From positions 11,924,001-11,988,000 of the forward strand of contig JAFREQ010000011.1 in the NCBI GenBank assembly GCA_025331565.1: DNA of 64,000 bases, written 5' to 3'. This document shows, piece by piece, positions 49,752-60,512 of the stretch. Position 1 is the stretch's first letter; every line of letters begins with the position of its first letter. The notes below the pieces were generated by a model that did not search any database, was not told the origin of the DNA, and saw only the letters and a list, made by a program, of their open reading frames with translations. The position numbers were made by a program, and so were the translations under genes. The stretch is from Holacanthus passer (taxonomy: Eukaryota > Chordata > Actinopteri > Pomacanthidae).

Positions 49752-50226
49752 ATTGATTTTGTGTGTGCATGTTTATAGCATGTAACAATTATGAAATCAA
49801 TATAGCAATGAGCAGGATAAAGTTACAGGAACATCTGGCGTCACAGCAGCCTCCACACTACCTCGGCCTCTCCTGGGTTTATGGGAGGTATTGACATGTT
49901 TGAGAGTGAAAGGTAGCCTTTCTTTGGAGTCTCACGGCTGGTGCAGAAGTAGCTATAAATATCTCGTAGAAGATCAGTGCTGAAAAGAGAACGCTTTAAT
50001 TATTCATGCTTCCCTCAACCTTATTTAGCTTGTGAATGTCCTGGCTGGCACGACTGCTCAGAAGACTGACAGCACCGTGGGACATGCACAAAGCACGCTG
50101 CCTCATTTTCATGCTTTTCTCACTGCACATCTTATTATGCAGTATAGTGGAGGTATAAAATGTGACACCTTAGACTGATAATATCTGATACTGTAATGTA
50201 TGAGGGCATACTATGAAATGTCAATG

Positions 50227-50269
<43 letters not shown>

Positions 50270-53200
50270 CAGGTGTGTGGCTTTGTGGGTCTCTATTATA
50301 ATGTGATCATCGGCTGGAGCATCTTCTATTTCTTCCAGTCCTTCCAGTACCCTCTTCCATGGAGCGACTGTCCCATCAGAAGGAATGGGACCCTTGCCAG
50401 TGAGTGACGTTAAATACTAAATGACAGACAAGGAAATTTATGTCTGTAGCATCTTTCAAATAGAGAGGCAATTTACTCTAGGGTGTTTTGAATAGAGCAA
50501 ATAAATGGAACAATATTTTTTTAAAAATGGAGGAAAAATGAAATCTAAATCTAAATGCTCACATACTCACAATGAAAATGCTAATATGCTGATGCAAAGC
50601 ATGTATAGTGTTTGTCATGTTCAACATCTTAGATTAGTGTATTAACATTTGCTAATTAACACTAAACACAAAGAGAATGATGGTAATGTTTTGCAAGAAA
50701 TATTTCACTAAAAACCAAAAGTGTCAAACTATTGATAACCAGCGTCCGCAGCATTCATCCTCTGGGGAACATGTCAAACTTTAAAGGCCATCCATCCAAC
50801 ATTTGTTGAGATATTTCAATCTGTTCCAAAGCGGTAGAAGACAAAACAACATTATCATCCATAAAGCCATGTTTAAAAGTTGCCCCAAATGGAAATGGGA
50901 ATGGGAAATGCAAGTGCACTAGAGGAAATTAAATTTTAGTGTGATTTAGATTTGAAAGTGACTGAAGTTGAGGTGCATTTACATGTAAAGTCCAGGAAGT
51001 TGGTTTCTGGTTTAGTAGCTAAATGCAGACTCATTCAAAGGGAACTGCTGGGTTTATTCTTTAAGGATATCAGAAATGTATTTGATATGATACTGACCAG
51101 TGTGTGTATTTTTTTTGTTTCGATAATATCAAGAGTGCACACATTGTCAGGATTGTGTTTTGTTTGAAGCCATCAATCAATCCATCAATCATTGTAATAG
51201 TATGTATATGGTTCCCACAGTAATTCCTCAATGGGCCACCACGCTACAAGCTTTAGGATTAAAGTTGTCTTGCATGAAGCCCTGCAGCCTCACCTGCAGT
51301 AAGCAGATCAGACAAACTGTTTTAACTTCCTTACAACTTTCTGTCACGACTTGACCGACGTAATCCAGATTAAAACCTTCTGGAGTTTGATTAGAAGCGA
51401 TAATAACATAACCCCGGGGCCGCGGAGGAACACTCAGCGTGTGTATGACTCAGCCGAGGCTGCTGGCAGGCAGACGGCGAGCAGAGATTCAGCTGCTCTG
51501 GCTGAAGGACGCTGATGCTGAAGGACAGAAACAGAGGGTAAAAATTTCACTGTCAGCACAGGAACACTGATATAGAGATGATGATCATGATGGAAGCAGA
51601 CAGTAATTAATAAACAGCGAATTAAGCCGTCTTGAATTCATCACATTTAGATTGTCAGACGTCTGCGGAGTGTTTTCCCTGCATATCTGTGCTTTTATGT
51701 GTCTATGTGTGCGTAAATATATCAGCACCCTCCTGTGATATTATGTGAAGAATCGTAACAGTGCTGACTCCAAACCCAGCCACAGACACTATATCTCATT
51801 TCCCCAAGGTAGCAAGAGAATATACTGTGTGTGCACTGTAAACTATCTCAGGTGCTGTGAATTCGAGATCCATGCTCGGCATACTAAGCGCAAAGATGAC
51901 CTTGTTTAGCTCGCCTTACGTCTAAGAGGTGTAAACCAGGCGAGAATTGAGATATTGACCCGGAGCAAACATTCTCAATCTCATTATATTTCTCCTTCTG
52001 ACGTCCAAACCTCCCTGATTCATCTTCACACCATTTCACTCATTTCCTTCATTATCACCCAAACTAAAGCTCCTTCTCTCTGCAAACACACACAGTCGTG
52101 GAGCCGGAGTGTGACAAAAGCTCGGCCACAACCTACTTCTGGTACCGTCAGACCCTGAACACCACCAGCACCATCGCAGAGAGCGGAGGCCTCAATGTTA
52201 AAATGACTCTGTCTCTGCTGGTGGCCTGGATCATCGTCTGCCTCGCCGTCATCAAGGGAATCGCCTCCTCTGGGAAGGTAGTGGAGAGGATGGATGACGT
52301 GATGAGAGTAAAATATGAAAGAGACCCCTTGTGTCTGATTCATGTTCCCTTTTCCACTTTCACAGGTGATGTACTTCAGCTCTCTTTTCCCCTATGTGGT
52401 GCTGTTTTGTTTCCTGGTCAGGGGTTTCATGCTGAAGGGATCAGTGGATGGTATCGCTCACATGTTCACCCCCAAGGTGAGACCGACAGAGCTGCTTCAT
52501 CCCAGTGTTTTTAATCAGCCATGTTGAAAAATGCTCAATAATAAACATATAAACTGCCTCTGTCTCTCACAGTTGGAGAAGATGCTGGAGCCCCAGGTGT
52601 GGAGGGAGGCAGCCACCCAGGTCTTCTTCGCTCTGGGTCTGGGCTTCGGAGGAGTCATAGCCTTCTCCAGCTACAATAAGATCGATAACAACTGTCACTT
52701 CGACGCCGTGCTCGTCTCCGTCATCAACTTCCTCACTTCTATTCTGGCCACGCTGGTGGTGTTCGCCGTGCTGGGCTTCAAGGCCAACATCATGAACGAG
52801 AAGTGTGTCGTAGAGTAAGTTCACATCTGTACATGCTGTTTTATCCTTACGCACCATACTTCATACTGCACGTGAGCCGTAAAACAGATGCAAAGTTGTT
52901 CAGCCTTTGCCTGTATATAATCTGTACATTTTAAGTTTGTTGTTGTTTAGCTGTATATCTGTATCTGTTGAAAGCTTCTGAGAACTAGAGTTAAATTCAT
53001 TGGATACGTCAACATACTTGATCAATAAAGTTAATGATTCATTTTCTCTTTGTAGGAATGCAGAGAAGATCCTGGGATACCTCAACTCTAACGTCCTGAG
53101 TCACGATCTCATCCCTCCTCATGTAAACTTCTCCCATCTCACCACATCCGACTACGCTGAGATGTACGGGGTCATCAAGACGGTGAAGGAGGACGGCTTC

Positions 53201-55542
53201 GCCCAGCTGGGTCTGGAGCCTTGTCTCCTTGAAGACGAGCTCAACAAGGTGAGTCTTCAGCTCAGGCCTGCTACAGACAAATTCACAGGATGTTGTGTCT
53301 GTTACCTGATTTCACTCCTGTCCTGTCCCGTCCGTCTCTCTGCAGGCTGTCCAGGGCACAGGCTTGGCCTTCATTGCCTTCACCGAGGCCATGACACATT
53401 TCCCGGCGTCTCCGTTCTGGTCGGTCATGTTCTTCTTCATGCTCATCAACCTGGGCCTTGGCAGCATGATTGGCACCATGACCGGCATCACCACACCCGT
53501 CCTCGACACCTACAAGGTCCAGAAGGAGCTTTTCACAGGTACCTCCCCCACTGACTACATATCCCATTAGTAGTTAAAGCCCTTATTCAGCACAGCATTA
53601 AAGCACTTTTGGGAAGGAGCTGCATTAGGCTGTGTATTATTGCTCGGAGTGTACTGAATGCAAAACACATACAGGAAATAACACAACTTAGTGGCAATAA
53701 AACCATTTTATTTTTCCACTTTCTCATCTATTAGACCAAAAGCTTGACCGTTTCTCATCTAATCTTCCGAATGAGCATTAATTATTTTTCCTCTCTGGGT
53801 GTGTTTCAGTGTGTTGCTGCATTGTGGCCTTCCTCTGTGGCCTGCTGTTCGTTCAGCGCTCAGGGAATTACTTTGTCACCATGTTTGACGACTACTCTGC
53901 CGGACTGCCTCTCACTGTTGTGGTCATCCTGGAAAATCTGTCCGTCGCTTGGATTTACGGCACAAAAAGGTAAAACTATCTGCAGGTTTGTGTGTGTCTG
54001 CAATACATCGTGTTTTCACTGGAACAGAAGAGAATAAAGTGTAAAATTGTATAAACGGACATGATCACGTCATGACTGCCTTTTTTTTGTTGTCCTGTCT
54101 CCGTCAGGTTCATGCAGGATCTGGAGGACATGTTGGGTTTCAGACCGTATAAGATCTATTTCTACCTGTGGAAGTACGTCTCCCCTCTGTGTCTCATCGT
54201 GCTCATCTCAGCCACCGTGGTGGAGATGGCCATCAGTCCACCAGGATACAATGCCTGGGTGCAGGAGCTGGTATGTCTGTGGACGTGTGTGTGTGTGTGT
54301 GTGTGTGGCTTCAGTTTTGGATGAGCTTTTGCTTTTTTTGTATCGTACAGTTTTCATATTTTCCTGTTGAAGGGATCTTCCTTGACCAAAATCTACCAGG
54401 TCTGGAGTCAGAATGTGTCATTTGATTGAAACAAGTTTGTGATTTTTTAATAAACTTATAAATAAAAGTTACTGATTTTAACTGAGATTCTTGTAATTAT
54501 CAAGTTCATCAAGTTTATTTTTACATACTTTGTCCTCAACTTCTTTATACAGTTTCAAATCTAATTTTTGTCATAAGGAATCTGTAAAAAAGCCTCACAG
54601 ACAAATATATGTCCCCCAAAAAGAATTCAGGTATTTATGATAATATCTGCATCTCTGAATGTAAGATAATAACCTAAGATTGAAAACAGGGTCCAAATCC
54701 ATGCTAGCAGCTATACTAACATCAGCATATTAACTCATATAACTCATATAACAAGCTGATGTTAAGCAGGTATAAGGTTTACACTATTTACAAGCTCAGT
54801 TTAATCTCTTAACATGCTAATATTTGTTAGTTTGCACAAAAGACAAAGTGCAGCTTAGATTGATGGAAAATGGAGGTGTTTAGTTTTACCAGTAGAAGTA
54901 TTGGACAAGTTGAAATGATGGATGAAATGAAATGTCAGTGGATCGACAAAGTCGTCCAGATTCATCCTCTGGGGACCATTAATGTCTGTACAAAATTTCA
55001 TGATCAATACATCCAGTAGTTGTTGAGATCTTTCAGTTTCCAACTCTAGAGCCGTGCAGCCACTACAAGAAACATTTTTCTTTTGATTTCTTTGTAAATT
55101 ACACATAATGAGTAAACCCTCTGTGTGTCTGCAGGCTCAGGAACGCTTCCAGAGCTACCCTCCCTGGGCACTGGCCATGTGCTTCGCTCTCATTATAGTG
55201 GCGATGCTTCCTCTCCCCATCGTCTTCATCGCCCGTCGCTTCAACCTGCTGTCAGACGGCTCCAACAAGCTCTCTGTCTCCTACCGTAAAACCATGATGA
55301 AGGACATGTCCAACCTGGAGGAGCAGGATGAGGCCAGATTCATCCTCGGCGCCAAGCCCGGCGAGGCTCCGTCGTCGGCACCGGCGCGCAAAGCCTACCT
55401 GACTCCAGGAGGGAACAAACCTCTGGACCCCAACTCCCTGTCTCCAAACAGCTGCTACGGTACGAGCTACCAGAACGCTGCCATCAGCCCCACCACACCG
55501 ACTACACCGACCACACCTGTCACACCAGAGTCTGACTCTTGA
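46209..55542 (+). CDS. slc6a17: Sodium-dependent neutral amino acid transporter SLC6A17 (NTT4), 11 coding exons
   Basis: Synaptic-vesicle transporter of the SLC6 family carrying neutral amino acids (proline, glycine, leucine, alanine) in neurons. Coding exons: 46373-46655, 49134-49291, 50273-50399, 52096-52277, 52366-52476, 52573-52814, 53056-53248, 53346-53538, 53810-53969, 54108-54270, 55135-55542. All junctions are GT-AG and phases close to 739 residues plus stop (human 727). Upstream of the ATG the same exon starts at 46209 (UTR). The start [11 protein letters not shown] matches remembered human SLC6A17. TM1 carries the sodium/substrate motif [40 protein letters not shown] TM3 and FITFTEAM-like TM7 ([12 protein letters not shown]) are conserved. 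Large loops EL2 (NTT, NGT sequons) and EL4 ([15 protein letters not shown]) identify it over SLC6A15. The C-tail ends in a Thr-Pro repeat and PESDS. Confidence 0.96.
49718..49751 (+). repeat. (ATCT)n microsatellite in slc6a17 intron
   Basis: About eight tandem ATCT units in the intron between coding exons 2 and 3, same orientation as the tract that abuts exon 3. Confidence 0.9.
50226..50270 (+). repeat. (ATCT)n microsatellite forming the exon-3 splice acceptor tract
   Basis: About eleven tandem ATCT units run directly into CCAG at 50269-50272, and slc6a17 coding exon 3 begins at 50273. The repeat therefore takes the place of the polypyrimidine tract. Confidence 0.9.
50555..50860 (-). repeat. 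Dispersed repeat (family D) in slc6a17 intron
   Basis: Inverted copy: 'tgctaatatgctgatgc', 'taacatttgctaattaacac', 'gcattcatcctctggggaac' and 'aacatttgttgagatatttc'. The word order mirrors the copy at 39.9-40.4 kb. Confidence 0.6.
54690..55060 (-). repeat. Dispersed repeat (family D) in slc6a17 last intron
   Basis: 'ccatgctagcagctatacta', 'attcatcctctggggaccat', 'taatgtctgtacaaaatttc' and 'agttgttgagatctttcag' give the best preserved end of family D. It lies about 70 bases before the last coding exon. Confidence 0.6.
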
Positions 55543-58500
55543 CTGCTGTCCAAAAGCCCCCCCTCTGACACCCAGTCCTGTAGCACAGTTTACCTTTCAG
55601 CTGCAAAGTCTCCACCGGGGGTCGCTGCAGCGCAGAGACTCCCCCACCACTGCCCCACTAACACCTCAAAACTGGATGTAGCCGCCCCATTTATCTAAAC
55701 ACGCGCTTCACAAAATAACACGGAGCCACCTGCAGCAGGAGAAAAAAGTTCACTCTTTAACAGCAGATCAAACACTGACATCAGGGTGAGTTTAACAGTG
55801 ACACACACATCTGTATCTATCCAACATCACAGGGTTTAAGATGATCTGTGAACTGCTTTTATTTGCCTTAGTGTAAGGATCCTCAGCAGACACAACCCCC
55901 CCCCACACACACACACACACACACACAGTTTAATGCACAGTGCAGAGGACCTGAAGTATGAATGTAGAGGAGCCGGTGTGGTCCTGCTGGTTGAACTGGT
56001 TTTCACCCAGTAAGCTGGCGCAGAGAGCCGAGATGATTGTGAGTTCAGTTATTTTAAAACCTGTCAGTGTTTGCGTTGCTGCCCTCCGTAGTGGCTCTGT
56101 GTGTCAAAGCCATACAGTCTGATACAGAGCGAGTTAGTTTCTATTAGATCTCCTGCAGTGATTTCAGTGAGTACATATAATGTCTGACGTGCACTTCTGT
56201 TCTGACGCCCTGAGCTAGAAAACACAAAGCTCTGTGTGTTGTAAACTACGCTTAAAGCTGCTCTAAAGACCATTTATGTTTCAGTCTTCCATTCCCATCT
56301 GCTGTGTTTTGTGCATAGCCAGTATTGTTCTTGTTCATTCTGTAAGCAGAGATGTACAGTATAGTAATATGATGTAGGATAGTATTAGTTTTTGTTCTAA
56401 AGCCACAGTGTCGTCATCCATTATAACTTGCGGAGATTTCTGTTTCTCCACCAAAGACTAAAAAGTAGACAACAAAACACTTGAAATCCACATATTTATA
56501 TTGCAGAGAAACAAAACGTATATGCTGACTTGTGTTGAAAGTGAATTACAAATAGCTTATTTTAACTCTTCAGTGACAGAAAGCACAGTTTGTTCATGTG
56601 AATTTGAAACGATTCCTTCCTTGTTGCTATTTTGACTTTCTTCCTACAAAAGCACAAAATGATTGTGCACAAGTGAATCACTAACCCTAACTGTTTACCT
56701 ATTGTTTTAAACATTTACGCACATGTGGAATTAAAATAGTTGCTGCATTCAAATATGGGAAAGCAATATATATTTATATTGGAGCACAAACTATGTTCAC
56801 TATGGACCAAAAACATAATGAACGACAAATAGAAAAATCAGCTATGGACCAAATGATTTAGCAGCTTAAGGAACAAAAACATTTAAATGATGGAATATTA
56901 AACTCATCAGCTAACTTAAAATGATCCTCTGTAAGCCTTCGACTCATGTGCACATACATGCACAAACAAATAACATGCATGCATACATATGCTCAGACGC
57001 ACACATGCACACTGTTTCTGTGTATTAGTGGAATAATGAACCTGAGAAAAGTGTTGTTGAAGCAGACAGGAACATTAACATCACTGCTGCTTTGCGATGA
57101 AGCTCTTTGACTCCTGGTTGAACTGACGTTAAACCAGTTGACAGTCTGAACAGGTGAAGTTAATATGGACATATTTCCCTGTTTCATTTTTGTACACACT
57201 GATAGAGTAGTCGTGTTAACAAGTTCAAACTGAGCACATCCAAGTTCCTGTTACATGGAAGAGGAAACCTTTCTTTATTTTTTTATCACAGTATTCAAAG
57301 CCATGGTGTTAAGGATTAAATGGACTATATTTATATTCCTGTATATTTGCAGTGTGTGTAGGTGTGATGAACAACAAAGATTTATCTTTTAAAAGCGACC
57401 AGTATATATACATATATATACTGTATATTTTCATCTTGTGTGATGCTTATTTTAATTGTATATTTGAAGATTTATCTATTTTGTAGTTTGTGTCGCTAAT
57501 TCTGGTTGTGGGATGCGTGGGAGCTGGAGGATATGTGAGATGTGAAGTGTCGTCTTCTGTTGGCTGCACCTGCTGTTAGGAGACGTCTCACCTGTCTCCA
57601 CTTCAGGTTTAGTGGTCTGTTTGTTTTTAGCCACACTAGCGCCACCTGCGCACACCACACATGGTTTATCATGTGTCCCATGATTCCTCATCTGGCACCA
57701 CCTGAAGGTCAAAATGTCCTCCTGTCCAACACCAGTCAGCCTCAGCTATACAAGAGATGAATGTTAACCTGCTAAATGTATGAAAACACACTAACATGCC
57801 AAACATTTTAAATATGAAATATCAGCATGTTGACACATCCAGTGGTTATGTAAGTTGTGGTTTATGTTAATTTTGCATTCAAACAAGAGAAAACAAAACA
57901 GGAAAACCTAATTATTATTAAGTTATTCCAACTCGGGTGTGTCCATAACCTCACCACTAGCCTTGTAGACATTTAAACAGTGATTCGTTAACAAGTTATT
58001 TCAGACACAAACAGTTTATAGCTCCTTTTAAATTAGCTGAATTCATTCTGTTAATGTCATATTATTGGATTGAATATTGGATACGATTACTGCCGACTTG
58101 AATGTTGTGAGTGTTTTTGCAGTTTATTCAACAGAACAGCCAACGTGTTCTTTGACTGTATTGGTCTTGTTATTTGAATCTATCCAAACTTAGCCAACCA
58201 GGAACCTGTTAAATTTAATTTAAACTTGTGCACAAAGGCATGAGCACACTCACATCTTTCCATCCAACTTTGTGCGCAATGACAACCACCTTCAAAATGT
58301 ACTTGTAGTTCAACCTCACTTTTAATATGTAGAGCTGATCCTGACAAGCTGAGTCTGAGACCATCCTCAACATCAACAGCTACTATACAGAGAATAAACT
58401 GAAAATCTTCTAAAAACAGCAAATTTGTCATTTAATTTTCATGCATTCAATAATTCATGTCTATAGATGATTGCTGTCTTGCAGGAGCGCTGGTGTGGCT

Positions 58501-59190
58501 ACAAACCTTTTCTCTTGTTTCATCTCTTGTCTTGTTTTAGTCTGTGTGAGCCGGGCACGTCCTGCTGAGGGTGCATCATGTAGAGATCTCTCTGTTGTCC
58601 AGATGTGTAAATAATCCTGTGTAGTCAAAACTATTCTGAAGATAGATTTTATCCATGTGAAGTATATCGATGTCTTAAAAAAAAGTAACTGTTTTAGCAG
58701 TAAATGTAACATAAAGTAATAATGAATGTGATTAATGCACTTTTTTCCACTAGGACTACAAAAATGTTAGCAATTGTTTTGTTGTCCTCATAGCAGTGAA
58801 TTCAAGGTCTGTGTAAAAGCAATATCCAGTTATTAAACTGAAGAATAATTTAGGCTGAAAGACGTTTGACACATTGATGTCTGTTCATAGCAATGATTAG
58901 GAAATTATGCCCCTTATAACCAAAGGGATGTTACAACCCTTCCTTACAAGTGCTGGAGTGTGTGTGTGTGTGTGTGCTTGCGTGTGTGTGTGTGTGTATT
59001 CCTTCTTATTACCTATGAGTGCAGGGCCTTACTGAGCACACGTTTCAAGCACTGTCTGTACAGGAGACACATTTAGAAATGTCCTTTTACAGCTTCTCTC
59101 TCTCTTTCCTCAGTCATGTTATGATTGTATGATACTGACAAACTATTGTAAAAAAATTGTGAACATCACCAAAAATATTAATAATAAAGA
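55543..59190 (+). other. slc6a17: slc6a17 3' UTR, about 3.6 kb, ending at an AATAAA
   Basis: No other gene is seen downstream of the stop. Small simple repeats occur (C/CA run at 55898-55927, TG run at about 58960-59000). A clear AATAAA at 59183-59188 (taataataaagagtggacaa) is followed by T-rich and GTGTGT sequence, a good cleavage context. Earlier sites may also be used. Confidence 0.5.
59183..59188 (+). terminator. slc6a17: Poly(A) signal, likely slc6a17
   Basis: AATAAA with T-rich and TGTGTC-rich sequence within 60 bases downstream, and no intervening gene after slc6a17. Confidence 0.5.
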
Positions 59191-59229
59191 GTGGACAAGC
59201 TGCTGTCGGACTTCTGGATTTTTTTTTTC

Positions 59230-59420
59230 ATCATCAAGTGTGTCTTTTTCACACTGAAGGTCATTTTTATTAGCAACTTTTCAAATGAAATTTGGTTCAG
59301 ATATTCCCAGAAGATTAATCCTTATGACTCTGTTGATCCCTTGATATTTCCTCTAGAACCACCATAAAGAGGATTTGTGGTTTTTAGTGAAATATCTTCA
59401 CAACTATTGGATTTCTTTAG
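59230..59420 (+). repeat. Dispersed repeat fragment (family D)
   Basis: 'aaatttggttcagatattcc', 'cagaagattaatccttatga', 'ctctgttgatcccttgatat' and 'agtgaaatatcttcacaact' reproduce the forward end of family D seen at about 39.95-40.1 kb. Confidence 0.5.
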
Positions 59421-60381
59421 TTTGTTACTGAAAATAGCTGCTGTGTGATTAATGTCTGTTGATTCACATATTAGTTGTTTTGATTATTTCTTAGAATAAA
59501 AACACCTGCACATGTAGCTTCTGTGTGTAATAGTTTTACTGAGGTTTAAATAAACAGAAGTATTATAGTATTATAAAAACACCAGGAAGACGATGACATT
59601 ACAAGAATATCAAGTCCAAAAGAAATTTAAAAGGTGTACAAAATGCTGGTTCTTCAAGTAAGACAGTGGGTGCCAAAATGTAAAATGAGGTAATGCAAAG
59701 GGGCCCATAAATCTGAGATATAGTTTAAACTCATAATGAAAAGCACAGTGAGGTGGTTGTGTTGTTCAGTGGTTCCACTTTATACCTTATCTCTGTTCCT
59801 TCACTCTAAATCTCACCATTCTCATTTCACATGTCTAACAATTGTTGGGTAAAATATTAATGTGCGGTTTAATCATGTGTGATGAGGCACATATCCTGTG
59901 TGTGGGAGACTAAATCAAACATGTGGTATTATTAATCATAAATAATAATCATAATTGTATAACAATCATATGCCTGATGACATCTTGAATCACGTGTATT
60001 TGTGTAGAGCTGCCTGATCATTGTGTGTGTCGTCACTCTTCCTGACCTAAATGGTATCTGACGGGCCTCTGCACGTCTGAGTTGGAAAGTCCCTGAAACT
60101 TCAGTTTCTACTCAGTCTGATCTCAGGATCGACTCGAGTTTGTTGCTGTTGTCGTCTTGAAGAAGACAATGAACTTATTTGCAATTGACTGTTCATTTCT
60201 CATGAGCTTCATTCAGCGTCTTTTCTTGACTCATCTATGCCCGGGTAAAGGCAAAGATTATTAAGTGTTGTAGCCAGAGCCAAGATTAATTTGGCTCACA
60301 CTCAAGGCTTTTGTGCCACAACACAATCTGTCAAGATGTCAGAGCACATACTGTGTAATGCAGACTATTTTGAGGCTACTT

Positions 60382-60387
60382 TTTATT
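60382..60387 (-). terminator. Poly(A) signal for the TRIM-family gene
   Basis: Minus-strand AATAAA (tccaataaaaagtagcc) lies about 125 bases after the SPRY-exon stop at 60513. Confidence 0.45.
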
Positions 60388-60512
60388 GGACAATCCCACA
60401 TGTCCAACACAACCAAGCTTCAGAAAATGATTACAATGCTCCAAACAACAAAACTCTATCATGGCCCAATCATTCAAAACTCAAACCTCTCAGGTGGTTT
60501 TTACACTGTGCC

